From RBG-16-66-20 sp040752005 (lineage in GTDB: Bacteria > Pseudomonadota > Gammaproteobacteria > Burkholderiales > SG8-39): a stretch of 64,000 nt of DNA. Location of the stretch: positions 43,400 through 107,399 of the forward strand of contig JBFMFX010000012.1 in assembly GCA_040752005.1 (NCBI GenBank), in the 5' to 3' direction. Below the pieces are notes generated by a model. It ran no database searches. It worked only from the letters and a program-made list of their open reading frames with translations, and was not told the origin of the DNA. This document shows, piece after piece, positions 46,857 to 56,058 of the stretch (the stretch's first letter is position 1; the number at the start of each line of letters is the position of its first letter). The position numbers were made by a program, and so were the translations under genes.

Positions 46857-48413
46857 CTAGTGGCGGAAATGGCGCACGCCCGTGAACACCATCGCCACGC
46901 CGCGCTCATCGGCCGCCGCGATCACCTCGGCGTCGCGCACGCTGCCGCCGGGCTGGATCACCGCGGCGGCGCCGGCGTCGGCCACCGCGTCCAGCCCGTC
47001 GCGGAACGGAAAGAACGCGTCGGAGGCGACGATCGAACCGGCCAGGTCGAGCCCGGCGTTCGCCGCCTTGATCGCGGCGATGCGCACGCTGTCCACGCGG
47101 CTCATCTGGCCGGCGCCGACGCCGAGCGTCGCCCCGCCGCGGCAGAAGACGATGGCGTTCGACTTCACGAACTTCGCCACCTTCCAGGCAAAGAGCAGAT
47201 CGGTCCACTGCGCCTCGGTGGGCGCCTTTTTCGTCACCACCTTCATCTCCGCGCGCGCCGCGGTGCGCGCGTCGCTCGACTGCACCAGCAGCCCGCCGCC
47301 GACGCGCCGGTAGTCGTGCGCCTGCGCCTCGTGCGCGAGCGGCACCTCCAGCACGCGCAGGTTCGATTTCGTCGCGAGCGCCTCGCGTGCGGCGGGCTCG
47401 ACGCGCGGGGCGACGATCACCTCAGCGAACTGCCGGCCGATCTCCTCGGCGGTGGCCCGGTCGAGCGCGCGGTTGAAGGCGAGGATGCCGCCGAAGGCCG
47501 ATACCGGGTCGGTGGCGAACGCCTTGCGGTAGGCCGCGAGCGGCGTTTCGCCCACCGCGGCGCCGCAGGGATTGGCGTGCTTGACGATGACGCACGCGGG
47601 CTCGGAGAAGCTCTTCGCGCATTCCCAGGCGGCGTCGGCATCGGCGATGTTGTTGTAAGAGAGCTCCTTGCCCTGCAGCATCGTGTAACCGGCGATCGCG
47701 CCCGCCACCGGGTGCGCGTCGCGGTAGAGCGCGCCCGACTGGTGAGGGTTCTCGCCGTAGCGCAGGTCCTGGCGCTTGAAGAACTGCAGCGTGAGCACGT
47801 CCGGGTAGGCGCGGCGCCGGCCTTCGCCGTCGAGCGCCGAGAGGTAATTGGCGATCGCGCCGTCGTAGGCGGCGGTGTGCGCGAACGCCTTCGTCGCGAG
47901 CGCAAGGCGCGTGCGGTCGGACACGCCGCCGGTGGCCCGGATTTCTTCGAGCACCGCGTCGTAATCGGCCGGGTCGGTCACCACGGCGACGCCGGAGTGG
48001 TTCTTCGCCGCCGCGCGCAGCATCGCCGGGCCGCCGACGTCAATGTTCTCGATCGCCTCCGCCAGCGTGCACGCCGGGTCGGCCACCGTGGCCGCGAACG
48101 GATACAGGTTGACGACGACGAGGTCAATCGGCGCGATGCCGGCGCGCTCCAGTTGCGCCAGGTGCTCGCGCGAGTCGCGCCGCGCGAGCAACCCGGCGTG
48201 GATCTTCGGGTGCAGCGTCTTGACGCGGCCATCGAGCATCTCCGGAAAACCGGTCCAGGCCGATACCTCGATGACCGGCACGCCTTCCTTTTCCAGCAGC
48301 CGCGCGGTGCCGCCGGTGGAAAGGATCTCGACGCCGAGCGCCGCGAGCGCGCGCGCGAAGCCGGCGATGCCGGCCTTGTCGGAGACGCTGATGAGCGCCC
48401 GCGCGACCCTCAC
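46857..48413 (-). CDS. purH: Bifunctional AICAR formyltransferase/IMP cyclohydrolase
   Basis: This 518-residue protein has an N-terminal cyclohydrolase part with ALISVSDKAGI and VKTLHPKIHAGLLARRD. The formyltransferase part has LRYGENPHQSGALY, ADADAAWECAKSF, HANPCGAA and KSNAIVF. It performs the last two steps of IMP synthesis. Its start overlaps the fis stop by 4 bp. Confidence 0.97.
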   Translation of the reverse strand: MRVARALISVSDKAGIAGFARALAALGVEILSTGGTARLLEKEGVPVIEVSAWTGFPEMLDGRVKTLHPKIHAGLLARRDSREHLAQLERAGIAPIDLVVVNLYPFAATVADPACTLAEAIENIDVGGPAMLRAAAKNHSGVAVVTDPADYDAVLEEIRATGGVSDRTRLALATKAFAHTAAYDGAIANYLSALDGEGRRRAYPDVLTLQFFKRQDLRYGENPHQSGALYRDAHPVAGAIAGYTMLQGKELSYNNIADADAAWECAKSFSEPACVIVKHANPCGAAVGETPLAAYRKAFATDPVSAFGGILAFNRALDRATAEEIGRQFAEVIVAPRVEPAAREALATKSNLRVLEVPLAHEAQAHDYRRVGGGLLVQSSDARTAARAEMKVVTKKAPTEAQWTDLLFAWKVAKFVKSNAIVFCRGGATLGVGAGQMSRVDSVRIAAIKAANAGLDLAGSIVASDAFFPFRDGLDAVADAGAAAVIQPGGSVRDAEVIAAADERGVAMVFTGVRHFRH

Positions 48414-48649
48414 GCCTTGATCCGCAGCTGCTGAATTTTCTTGCGCAGGGTGTTGCGGTCTATGCCGAGCATGGCCGCGGCCTGCGACTGGTTGCCCGCC
48501 GCCTTGTGCAGCACCGTCTCGATGAGCGGCTTCTCGACGTTGCGCAGCACCATGTCGTAGATGGCGGTCGGCTTCTCCCCGTCCATGTCCTTGAAGTAGC
48601 GCTCGACCGAGCGCCGGACCGCTTCGGCAAGCTCGGTGTTGCGGGTCAT
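48410..48649 (-). CDS. fis: Fis family DNA-binding protein
   Basis: This 79-residue protein is nearly all the Fis core. It has YFKDMDGEKPTAIYDMVLRNVEKPLIETVL and the helix-turn-helix NQSQAAAMLGIDRNTLRKKI. It is shorter than the 98-residue E. coli protein at the N-terminus, as is usual in betaproteobacteria. It bends DNA and acts as a global regulator. It overlaps dusB and purH by 4 bp each. Confidence 0.95.
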   Translation of the reverse strand: MTRNTELAEAVRRSVERYFKDMDGEKPTAIYDMVLRNVEKPLIETVLHKAAGNQSQAAAMLGIDRNTLRKKIQQLRIKA

Positions 48650-49647
48650 GCCGCTTCCTTCATCGCGGGTTGCGCTCCCTGCCATTCGAGCGCGTCGAAG
48701 AACCGGCGCACCGCCGCGAGCTGCGCGCCGGCGGACTCGGTCGCGCAGGCGATGCGCCGCAGCGTCTCCCCGCCGGGCAGGTCGCGCACGTACCAGCCGA
48801 TGTGCTTGCGCGCGATCCGCACGCCCGCCGCCTCGCCGTAGAGCGCATACAGCCCCTCCAGATGTTCCAGCACCACCGCACGCATCTCGGCAAGCGTCGG
48901 GCCGGGCGCCTGCTCGCCGGTGGCGAGCGCGTGCGCGAGGCTGCGGAAGATCCACGGCCGGCCGAGCGCGGCCCGGCCGATCATGACGCCGTCGGCGCCG
49001 GTGCGCTCGAGCACCGCGCGCGCCTTGGCGACGCTCGCGATGTCGCCGTTGGCGATGACGGGAATGCGCACCGCGCGCTTGACCTCGGCGAGGGTGTCGT
49101 ATTCCGCCTCGCCGCGAAAGCCGCAGGCGCGCGTGCGGCCGTGCACGGCCAGCATCTTCACTCCGCAGTCCTCAGCGATGCGCGCGATGCGCACCGCGTT
49201 CCTGCGCGCCGGAGAGGGCCCGGTGCGGATCTTGAGCGTCACCGGCACCGCGACCGCCGCGACCACCGCTTCCAGGATCCGCGCCACCAGCGGCTCGTTC
49301 TCGAGCAGCGCCGAGCCCGCGGCGGCGTTGCAGACCTTCTTCGCCGGGCAGCCCATGTTGATATCGATGATGCTCGCACCTTCGTCCACGTTGAAGCGCG
49401 CGCAATCGGCCATCTTGCCCGGGTCGGCGCCGGCGATCTGCACCGAAACCGGGCCGGGTTCGCCCGCGTGCGCACGCCGCAACCGCGATTTTCTCGTGCC
49501 GCGCAGCTCCGGTCGCGCCGCGATCATCTCGGTAGTGGCGAGCGCCGCGCCGTAGCGCCGCGCCAGGCGTCGGAACGGCTGATCGGTGACGCCCGCCATC
49601 GGAGCGGCGAACACGCGGCTCGCCAGGACATGCGCGCCGAGCTGCAT
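48646..49647 (-). CDS. dusB: tRNA-dihydrouridine synthase B
   Basis: This 333-residue TIM-barrel flavoenzyme has APMAGVTDQPFRRLARRYG, the catalytic Cys106 in INMGCPAKKVC, LKIRTG, and GRAALGRPWIF for FMN binding. It reduces uridine in the tRNA D loop. dusB-fis is a conserved pair. TAGAAT on the minus strand at 49694-49689 is a possible promoter in the 105-bp gap upstream. Confidence 0.95.
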   Translation of the reverse strand: MQLGAHVLASRVFAAPMAGVTDQPFRRLARRYGAALATTEMIAARPELRGTRKSRLRRAHAGEPGPVSVQIAGADPGKMADCARFNVDEGASIIDINMGCPAKKVCNAAAGSALLENEPLVARILEAVVAAVAVPVTLKIRTGPSPARRNAVRIARIAEDCGVKMLAVHGRTRACGFRGEAEYDTLAEVKRAVRIPVIANGDIASVAKARAVLERTGADGVMIGRAALGRPWIFRSLAHALATGEQAPGPTLAEMRAVVLEHLEGLYALYGEAAGVRIARKHIGWYVRDLPGGETLRRIACATESAGAQLAAVRRFFDALEWQGAQPAMKEAA

Positions 49648-49688
49648 CGAATTCTGGTCTTGTGGAAACGCGTGCGTGAAGGCGGTGC

Positions 49689-49694
49689 ATTCTA
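49689..49694 (-). promoter_or_regulatory. dusB: -10 box of the dusB-fis-purH-purD-hemF operon
   Basis: TAGAAT on the minus strand lies 41 bases before the dusB ATG, in the only sizeable gap of this gene run. No -35 of good quality is visible. Confidence 0.35.
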
Positions 49695-49752
49695 TCCGCT
49701 TTCGGCGCCGGCGGGCATCGCTGTTGCATTTCGCAAACAGCGGCGGCAGAAT

Positions 49753-50814
49753 TTACGGCACCGCGTTCGTGCCGAAAATCATGCGGCGCGCAAAAAAGCG
49801 CCGCGCCGGCGCGCACGCGTCGAGCGCGGTGAGCGCCGCGCCGCGAACGGCGCGGCTGATCGGGTCGTCGGCAAGGAACGCGCCGGCGAGAAGATCGGTG
49901 ACGCCGATCGTCGCGCGCGCATCGAGCGCGCGTGTGGCGGCGAAGCGCGCCAGAATCGGTGCCTCGCCGGGATCGTCCGCCTCCTGCAACAGCCGCGCCA
50001 GGTCCCAGGCGTCGCGCAGTCCGAGATTGAGTCCCTGGCCGGCGACCGGGTGCAGCGTCTGCGCCGTGTTGCCGATGAACGCCTCGCGAACGCCGATGCG
50101 CGAAGCGCGCACGCGCAGCGCAAGCGGCACGCGGTTGCGTTCGCGGGCGGCGACAAAGCGCCCGGCGCGCGCGCCGAAGGCGGCCTGCAGGGCGTCGAGA
50201 AACTGCGCCTCGGGTGCGGCGACAAGCTGCGCGGCGCGCGCCGGACGCATCGCCCAGACCAGTCCATACGATCCCTGCAAGGGAAGAAGCGCAAGCGGGC
50301 CCTCACTCGTGAACCGCTCGAACGCGGTGTGCGCGGCTGACGGCCGGCACTCGATGCGCGCGACCACGGCGTCCTGGCCGTAGGTCTTCTCGTTCGCCTC
50401 CGCCGAGGCGCCCTCGGCATGCACCACCAGCGCCGCGGCCGGCGCGGCTTGCGCGATCGGAATGCCGCGGGCGCGAACGAGTCCGCGCAGGGCCGCGACC
50501 AGCTCGTCATAGCCGGTGACGTAGCCGAGGGCGGGCACGCCGGCGTCCTGCGCCTCGATGCGCGTGCGGCCGAAGCCGCGCGCCTGCGAGACGTGGATGT
50601 TCCGGATCGGTGTGGCCGCGATGGCGTCCCACGCGCCGACGCGCGCCAGGATCAGCCGGCTTGCGTGCGACAGCGCGATCGGCCGGAAGCGCGCCTTGCC
50701 GTCCGGTACGTGCGGCGCGACCAGCACGACCGGGCGGCGCGCGCCCTGAAGCGCGAGCGCGAGCACGCATCCGACAGGCCCCGCGCCGCGAATCGCGATC
50801 TCAGAGCGCTTCAC
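49753..50814 (-). CDS. ubiH: UbiH/UbiF-family FAD-dependent hydroxylase
   Basis: This 353-residue protein has the FAD-binding IAIRGAGPVGCVLALALQG and the second FAD motif EAFIGNTAQTLHPVAGQGLNLGLRDAW, with the VAGQGLN block of ubiquinone hydroxylases. It would hydroxylate the ubiquinone ring. UbiH, UbiI and UbiF are hard to separate by eye. It overlaps pepP by 14 bases. Confidence 0.88.
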   Translation of the reverse strand: MKRSEIAIRGAGPVGCVLALALQGARRPVVLVAPHVPDGKARFRPIALSHASRLILARVGAWDAIAATPIRNIHVSQARGFGRTRIEAQDAGVPALGYVTGYDELVAALRGLVRARGIPIAQAAPAAALVVHAEGASAEANEKTYGQDAVVARIECRPSAAHTAFERFTSEGPLALLPLQGSYGLVWAMRPARAAQLVAAPEAQFLDALQAAFGARAGRFVAARERNRVPLALRVRASRIGVREAFIGNTAQTLHPVAGQGLNLGLRDAWDLARLLQEADDPGEAPILARFAATRALDARATIGVTDLLAGAFLADDPISRAVRGAALTALDACAPARRFFARRMIFGTNAVP

Positions 50815-52120
50815 GCCGGATCGCCTCGATGTCGGCGACCGATTTCGGCGCCGCTGCGGTCAGCACTTCGCAGCCTTCGTCGGTGACCGCGATGTCGTCC
50901 TCGATGCGCACGCCGATCCCGTGCCAGCGCTGCGGAACGTCGGCCGCGGCGCGGATGTACAGCCCCGGCTCCACCGTGTGGACCATGCCGGCGGCGAGCG
51001 TGCGCCAGTTTCCGGCGCGCTTGTACTCGCCGGCGTCGTGCACGTCCATGCCGAGCCAGTGTCCGGTGCGGTGCATGTAGAAGCGCTTGTAGGTCTCCTT
51101 CTCCAGCGCTTCGTCGAGGCTGCCAGCGAGCAGTCCCAGGTCGAGCAGCCCCTGCGCGAGCACCCGCACCGCCGCCTCGTGCGGCTCGTTCCAGCCGGCT
51201 CCGGCGCGCACCCTGGCGATCGCGGCCGCCTGCGCGGCGAGCACCAGCTCGTAGATCGCGCGCTGCGCGGCGCTGAACGCGCGCCCGACCGGAAAGGTGC
51301 GGGTGATGTCGGCGGCGTAGCCCTCGAATTCGCAGCCCGCATCAATGAGCAGCAGGTCGCCCTCGCGCAGCACGGCATCGTTGGCGACGTAGTGCAGCAC
51401 GCAGGCGTTGGCGCCGCCGGCGACGATCGGTACGTAAGCGGGGAACCGCGCGCCGTGGCGGCGGAATTCGTGCAGCAGCTCCGCCTCCACCTCGTACTCG
51501 TAGCGCCCGGGGCGCGCGAAGGTCATGGCGCGCCGGTGCGCGCCGGCGCTGATCGCGGCGGCGCGGCGCATGAGTGCCAGCTCGTGCGCGTCCTTGACCA
51601 GCCGCATCTCGTCCAGGATGGCGCGCACGTCGTGCAGCCGCTCGGGCGCGGTCACGCCGGCGCGCGCGCGGGCGCGCACGGCATTCAACCAGCGCATCAC
51701 GCGCGCATCCCAGTCCGGATCGGCGCCGAGCGGCGTGTAGAGCGCCGGCCGGTCGGCGGCCAGCGTGCTCACCATTTCGTCCAGCGCCCCGATCGGGTGC
51801 GCCTCGTCCACGCCGAAATGTTCGCGGGCGCGCTCCGGTCCCCAGCGCACTCCGTCCCAGATCTCGCGCTCTTCGTCGCGCGGCCGGCAGAAGAGCAGAC
51901 TTCTCGGCTCGGCGCCCCCGGCGAGCACCAGCGCCGCCTCCGGTTCGGGAAAGCCGGTGAGGTAATAGAAATGGCTGTCGTGGCGGTACGGATAGTGCGT
52001 GTCGCGGTTGCGCACGCGCTCGGGCGCGGTCGGGATCACCGCCAGCCCTTCGCCGATTGCGGCGGCGAGCCGGGCGCGGCGCGCGCGGTAGACCGAGACC
52101 GGGAAATCCTGCGGCGTCAT
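50801..52120 (-). CDS. pepP: Xaa-Pro aminopeptidase P
   Basis: This 439-residue protein has an N-terminal AMP_N domain (about 1-140, with RDTHYPYRHDSHFYYLTGF). The pitta-bread metal site has Asp in LIDAGCEF and AADITRTFPVG, His in HRTGHWLGMDVHD, and Glu in TVEPGLYI and VRIEDDIAV. It removes N-terminal residues preceding proline. ATG 52120 overlaps the murU stop by 4 bp. Confidence 0.94.
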   Translation of the reverse strand: MTPQDFPVSVYRARRARLAAAIGEGLAVIPTAPERVRNRDTHYPYRHDSHFYYLTGFPEPEAALVLAGGAEPRSLLFCRPRDEEREIWDGVRWGPERAREHFGVDEAHPIGALDEMVSTLAADRPALYTPLGADPDWDARVMRWLNAVRARARAGVTAPERLHDVRAILDEMRLVKDAHELALMRRAAAISAGAHRRAMTFARPGRYEYEVEAELLHEFRRHGARFPAYVPIVAGGANACVLHYVANDAVLREGDLLLIDAGCEFEGYAADITRTFPVGRAFSAAQRAIYELVLAAQAAAIARVRAGAGWNEPHEAAVRVLAQGLLDLGLLAGSLDEALEKETYKRFYMHRTGHWLGMDVHDAGEYKRAGNWRTLAAGMVHTVEPGLYIRAAADVPQRWHGIGVRIEDDIAVTDEGCEVLTAAAPKSVADIEAIRREAL

Positions 52121-52794
52121 GCGTTCCTTTCTCGCAGACGGGCTTGCAGCGCCGCGAGCCGCTCCGGCGTGCCCGCGTCGCACCAGAACCCGCGGTGGAC
52201 TTCGCCGCTTGCCGCCCCGCCCGCGGCGGCGGCGCGCAGCAGCGGCCCGAGCGGCGCGCGCGTTCCGGCGGCGATGCCGGCGACGATGCGGGGTGCGAGC
52301 ACCGCGATGCCCGCGTAAGTGTAGCGCGGCGCCGCTGCCAGTCCCAGGCGCTCGCCTGCGAGCGAGAAATCGCCCTGCGGGTGGTGCGGCGGATTGGGCA
52401 CCAGCACCAGGTGCGCGAGGTCTTCGCCGAGCGCGACGCGACGTAGCCGCCGATAGTCATAGTCGGCGAACACGTCGGCGTTGACCAGGGCGAAGGGCGC
52501 ATCGCCCAGTAGCGCGCGCGCGGCCGCGATGCCGCCTGCGGTCTCCAGCGGCTCGGGTTCGCGCGACCAGGCGATGGCGAGGCCGTAATCCGCGCCCGAG
52601 CCGAAGCGCGCAACGATGCGATCGGCCAGATGCGCGACGTTTACCACCACCTCGCGAAAGCCGGCGGCGGCGAGGCGCTCCAGGTGCCAGGCAAGGAGGG
52701 GCTTGCCGCCCGCCTCCAGCAGCGGCTTCGGAATCGTGTCGCTGAGCGGGCGCATGCGCTCGCCGCGCCCGGCCGCGAGCACCATCGCCTTCAT
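52117..52794 (-). CDS. murU: N-acetylmuramate alpha-1-phosphate uridylyltransferase
   Basis: This 225-residue nucleotidyltransferase begins MVLAAGRGERMRPLSDTIPK, the sugar-nucleotide signature, with NADVFADYD as the metal-binding block. Its length and place after amgK match MurU, which makes UDP-MurNAc from MurNAc-1-phosphate in cell-wall recycling. A generic nucleotidyltransferase role cannot be excluded from sequence alone. It overlaps both neighbours by 4 bp. Confidence 0.87.
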   Translation of the reverse strand: MKAMVLAAGRGERMRPLSDTIPKPLLEAGGKPLLAWHLERLAAAGFREVVVNVAHLADRIVARFGSGADYGLAIAWSREPEPLETAGGIAAARALLGDAPFALVNADVFADYDYRRLRRVALGEDLAHLVLVPNPPHHPQGDFSLAGERLGLAAAPRYTYAGIAVLAPRIVAGIAAGTRAPLGPLLRAAAAGGAASGEVHRGFWCDAGTPERLAALQARLRERNA

Positions 52795-53762
52795 CGCTCG
52801 ATTTCGTCCAGCAGTCGCGCAAGCGGCGCCAGCAGCCGGTAGCGGCGCGCCGTCGCACGCGCGTAGCCGAGAAAGCGCGGCGTGTCCTGCAGATACCCGG
52901 ACTTGCCGTCGCGGTAGTGAAGGCGCGCGAAGATGCCGAGCACCTTCAGGTGCCGCTGCAGGCCCATCCACTCGAACGCGCGCCAGAACTCGCCGAAGTC
53001 GGGTTCGACCGGAAGCCCGGCGCCGCGCGCGCGCTCCCAGTAGCGCACCGCCCAGTCGAGCACCTGCTCCTCCGGCCAGCTGATGAAGGCGTCGCGCAGC
53101 AGCGACACGATGTCATAGGTGATCGGCCCCTCGACCGCGTCCTGGAAATCGAGCACGCCGGGATTGGGCTCGGCGACCATCAGGTTCCTCGGCATGTAGT
53201 CGCGGTGCACGTACACGCGCGGCTGCGCAGCCGCCGAGGCGACGAGCAGCCGCGCGACGGCCGCGAACGCCTCCTGCTGCGCAGGCGCGAGCGAGCGGCC
53301 GAGATGGCGCGCGCAATACCACTCGGGAAAGAGCGCCATCTCGCGCGCAAGCAGCGCTTCGTCGTACGGCGGCAGCTCGCCTGCCCTCGTGGCGAGCTGC
53401 CAGCGCACCAGCGCTTCGGTGGCGTCGCGCATGAGCGGCGCCGGATCGCGGCTGCCGAGCGCGTCCAGATACGTGAGCGTGCCGAGGTCGGTGAGCAGCA
53501 GAAAACCCTGCTGCGGGTCCTGCGCCAGCACCGCCGGTGCGTTGACGCCGGCCGCGCGCAGCAGGCGGGCGACGCGCACGAACGGCGCGCAGTCCTCGCG
53601 CTCCGGCGGCGCGTCCATGGCGATCACGCTCACGCCGTCTGCCAGGCGCACGCGGAAGTAGCGCCGGAAGCTCGCGTCGGCGGAGGCCGGAGCGATCGTG
53701 AACGGGGCGCCGCGAACCTGCGCCGCAAGCCAGCGCCGGAGCGCGACGAACCTCGAATCCAT
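52791..53762 (-). CDS. amgK: N-acetylmuramate/N-acetylglucosamine kinase
   Basis: This 323-residue aminoglycoside-phosphotransferase-fold kinase has SADASFRRYFRV, the catalytic VYVHRDYMPRNLMV and metal-binding VLDFQDAVEGPITYD. With murU it forms the anomeric kinase-uridylyltransferase recycling route that bypasses de novo UDP-MurNAc and underlies intrinsic fosfomycin tolerance in Pseudomonas. It diverges from lptD across 65 bp. Confidence 0.9.
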   Translation of the reverse strand: MDSRFVALRRWLAAQVRGAPFTIAPASADASFRRYFRVRLADGVSVIAMDAPPEREDCAPFVRVARLLRAAGVNAPAVLAQDPQQGFLLLTDLGTLTYLDALGSRDPAPLMRDATEALVRWQLATRAGELPPYDEALLAREMALFPEWYCARHLGRSLAPAQQEAFAAVARLLVASAAAQPRVYVHRDYMPRNLMVAEPNPGVLDFQDAVEGPITYDIVSLLRDAFISWPEEQVLDWAVRYWERARGAGLPVEPDFGEFWRAFEWMGLQRHLKVLGIFARLHYRDGKSGYLQDTPRFLGYARATARRYRLLAPLARLLDEIER

Positions 53763-53827
53763 TGCGGAATGCGGCGAATTGTGCCACTTTTCGGTCCCCG
53801 GATTCTCTCCCGGTTCGATTCGCGCCG

Positions 53828-56056
53828 ATGCGGTTTTCTGCGGCCCGGCTTGCCGCGCTCTCCCTCCTCGCGCTCGGGGCGCCGGCCGCGCTCGCGCAGG
53901 CGAGCGCCGCTGGCGACAGGGGCCCGACCACGATCGAGGCCGAGCGCATCGAGGGCGTCTCCGACATCGAGGTGAGCGCACGCGGGGCGGTGGAGCTGCG
54001 CCGCGACGACGTCACGGTGTTCGGCGAGCGACTGCGTTACAACCGCGAGCTGGGCAGGATCGAGGCCGAGGGGGGCGTGCGGCTGGAGCGCGGCGCCGAC
54101 CGCTTCTTCGGGCCGAGCCTGCGCTACGACACCCGCTCCAACACCGGCGTGTTCGAGGAACCGACCTTCATCCTGAACCGCGAGCAGACGGCGCGCGGCA
54201 GGGCCGAGCGCCTGGAATTCCTCGGCCGCGACCGGCTGCGGCTGACCAAGGGCTCCTACACCAGCTGCGAGCCCGGGCGCGAGGACTGGCGCATCGAGGC
54301 GGGCGAGCTGGAACTGGATTACGAGGCCGAGCAGGCGCGCGCGCGCAACACCCGCCTCGAATTCCTCGGCACGACGCTGTTTGCGCTGCCTTATGCGTCG
54401 TTTCCGTTGGAAAAGAGGCGCAAGAGCGGTTTTCTCGCGCCTTACTACGCGCAGTCCACCCGCCGCGGCCTCGAGCTGGGGGTTTCGTACTACTGGAACA
54501 TCGCGCCCGAGTATGACCTGACGCTGACGCCGGTGCACATGAGCAAGCGCGGCGAGCAGCTCAGGTCGCACCTGCGCTACCTCGGGGCGAACTACACGGG
54601 CGAGCTGCGGCACGAGTACCTGTTCAGGGACCGCGAGCTCGAGCGCCCGCGCAGCGGGCTGTCACTGGTGCACGAGCAGCGCCTCGGCGACGGCCTCAAC
54701 GCCCGGCTCGACTTCAACAAGGTGTCCGACGACCGCTATCTGGCGGACCTGCGCTCGCAGGTGCGCAACGTCTCGGTGGCCAACCTGCAGCGCGAGGGAA
54801 TCGTCAACTACTCGACCTCACTGGGCGGTGTGCCGGTCGGCATGCAGTTCCGGATCCAGAGGTTCCAGACGCTGCAGGACCCGCTGGCGCCGATCGTCGA
54901 GCCCTACGACCGTCTGCCGCAGGTGCAGTTCAGCGCCACGCGCAACGATCTCGGCGGACTGCTCGACCTCGCCGTGCCGGGCGAATACGTGCGCTTTGCG
55001 CACCGCACGCTGGTCGAGGGCTCGCGGCTGGCGTTCAACCCCACGCTCGCGGCCCCGGTGCTCGCGCCGGGCTATTTCCTGACGCCCAAGCTCGGCCTGC
55101 GCGCCGTGAGCTACAACCTGTCGCGCACCGCGCCGACCCAGCCCGACAGACCTTCGCTCAGCATTCCGTGGCTGTCGGTGGACGCGGGCCTCGTGTTCGA
55201 GCGCCAAGCGCGCCTGGCCGGCCGCACGCTCACGCAGACGCTCGAGCCGCGCCTGTATTACGTGTACGTTCCGTACCGCGCGCAGGACCAGATCCCGCTG
55301 TTCGACACCGCCCTCGCCGACTTCAACTACGCGAACCTGTTCACCGAGAACCGCTTCAGCGGCGGCGACCGCTTCGGCGACGCCAACCAGGTGACGCTCG
55401 CGGCGACCTCGCGGGTGCTGGATGCGCGCGGCGAGGAGCTGGCGCGCGCCACGATCGGCCAGCGCTACTACTTCAAGAACGAGCGCGTCGGCCTGACCGC
55501 GACTGCGCCGTTGCGCAGCGTGGACTCTTCCGACCTCATCGCCTCGGTGGGCGGGCGGCTCTGGCGCGACTGGTCGTTCGACGGCACGATGCAATACTCG
55601 CCGCGCGAGTCGCGCGCCGAGCGCTACGGGGTGTCGCTGCGCTATTCGCCCGAGATCGCGAAGGTGGTCAACGCCACCTACCGCTTCAACCGCGACCTGC
55701 TGCAGCAGGTGGATCTCTCGGGGCAGTGGCCGGTGCAGCCCGGCTGGTACGCGATCGGGCGGGTGAACTACTCGTTCCGCGACAAGCGGCTGCTGGAAGG
55801 GCTGGGCGGAATCGAGTACAACGCCGGCTGCTGGGTATTCCGCGCCGTGTTCTCGCGCGTGCAGGCGGCGACGCAGATCAGCAGCACCACGCTGCTGTTT
55901 CAGCTCGAGCTGAACGGGCTCGGGCAGATCGGCTCGGACGACACCGTCACCTACCTGAAGCGCCAGGTGCCGGGCTACGCCGTGACCAATCCGGCCGACG
56001 CGTCGCTCGTGCCGCCGAGCGCGCGCCCGCGGCTGCCGTTCGAGCAGGTGTTCTAG
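53828..56056 (+). CDS. lptD: LPS-assembly outer-membrane protein LptD
   Basis: This 742-residue protein has a signal peptide (about 1-24, ending at ALAQA). The periplasmic OstA jellyroll follows (about 40-190), with SYTSCEPGREDWRI. A beta-barrel domain extends to a C-terminal phenylalanine (FEQVF). It inserts lipopolysaccharide into the outer leaflet with LptE. Only two cysteines are present, Cys147 and Cys668, where E. coli has four. The start is ATG 53828. surA follows after 2 bases. Confidence 0.95.
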   Translation: MRFSAARLAALSLLALGAPAALAQASAAGDRGPTTIEAERIEGVSDIEVSARGAVELRRDDVTVFGERLRYNRELGRIEAEGGVRLERGADRFFGPSLRYDTRSNTGVFEEPTFILNREQTARGRAERLEFLGRDRLRLTKGSYTSCEPGREDWRIEAGELELDYEAEQARARNTRLEFLGTTLFALPYASFPLEKRRKSGFLAPYYAQSTRRGLELGVSYYWNIAPEYDLTLTPVHMSKRGEQLRSHLRYLGANYTGELRHEYLFRDRELERPRSGLSLVHEQRLGDGLNARLDFNKVSDDRYLADLRSQVRNVSVANLQREGIVNYSTSLGGVPVGMQFRIQRFQTLQDPLAPIVEPYDRLPQVQFSATRNDLGGLLDLAVPGEYVRFAHRTLVEGSRLAFNPTLAAPVLAPGYFLTPKLGLRAVSYNLSRTAPTQPDRPSLSIPWLSVDAGLVFERQARLAGRTLTQTLEPRLYYVYVPYRAQDQIPLFDTALADFNYANLFTENRFSGGDRFGDANQVTLAATSRVLDARGEELARATIGQRYYFKNERVGLTATAPLRSVDSSDLIASVGGRLWRDWSFDGTMQYSPRESRAERYGVSLRYSPEIAKVVNATYRFNRDLLQQVDLSGQWPVQPGWYAIGRVNYSFRDKRLLEGLGGIEYNAGCWVFRAVFSRVQAATQISSTTLLFQLELNGLGQIGSDDTVTYLKRQVPGYAVTNPADASLVPPSARPRLPFEQVF

Positions 56057-56058
56057 CC

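Noticed and set aside
45765..48434. 889-codon open frame on the plus strand opposite purD and purH
   Set aside because: It is antisense to two unmistakable purine genes, and its His/Arg/Ala-rich composition is typical of shadow frames.
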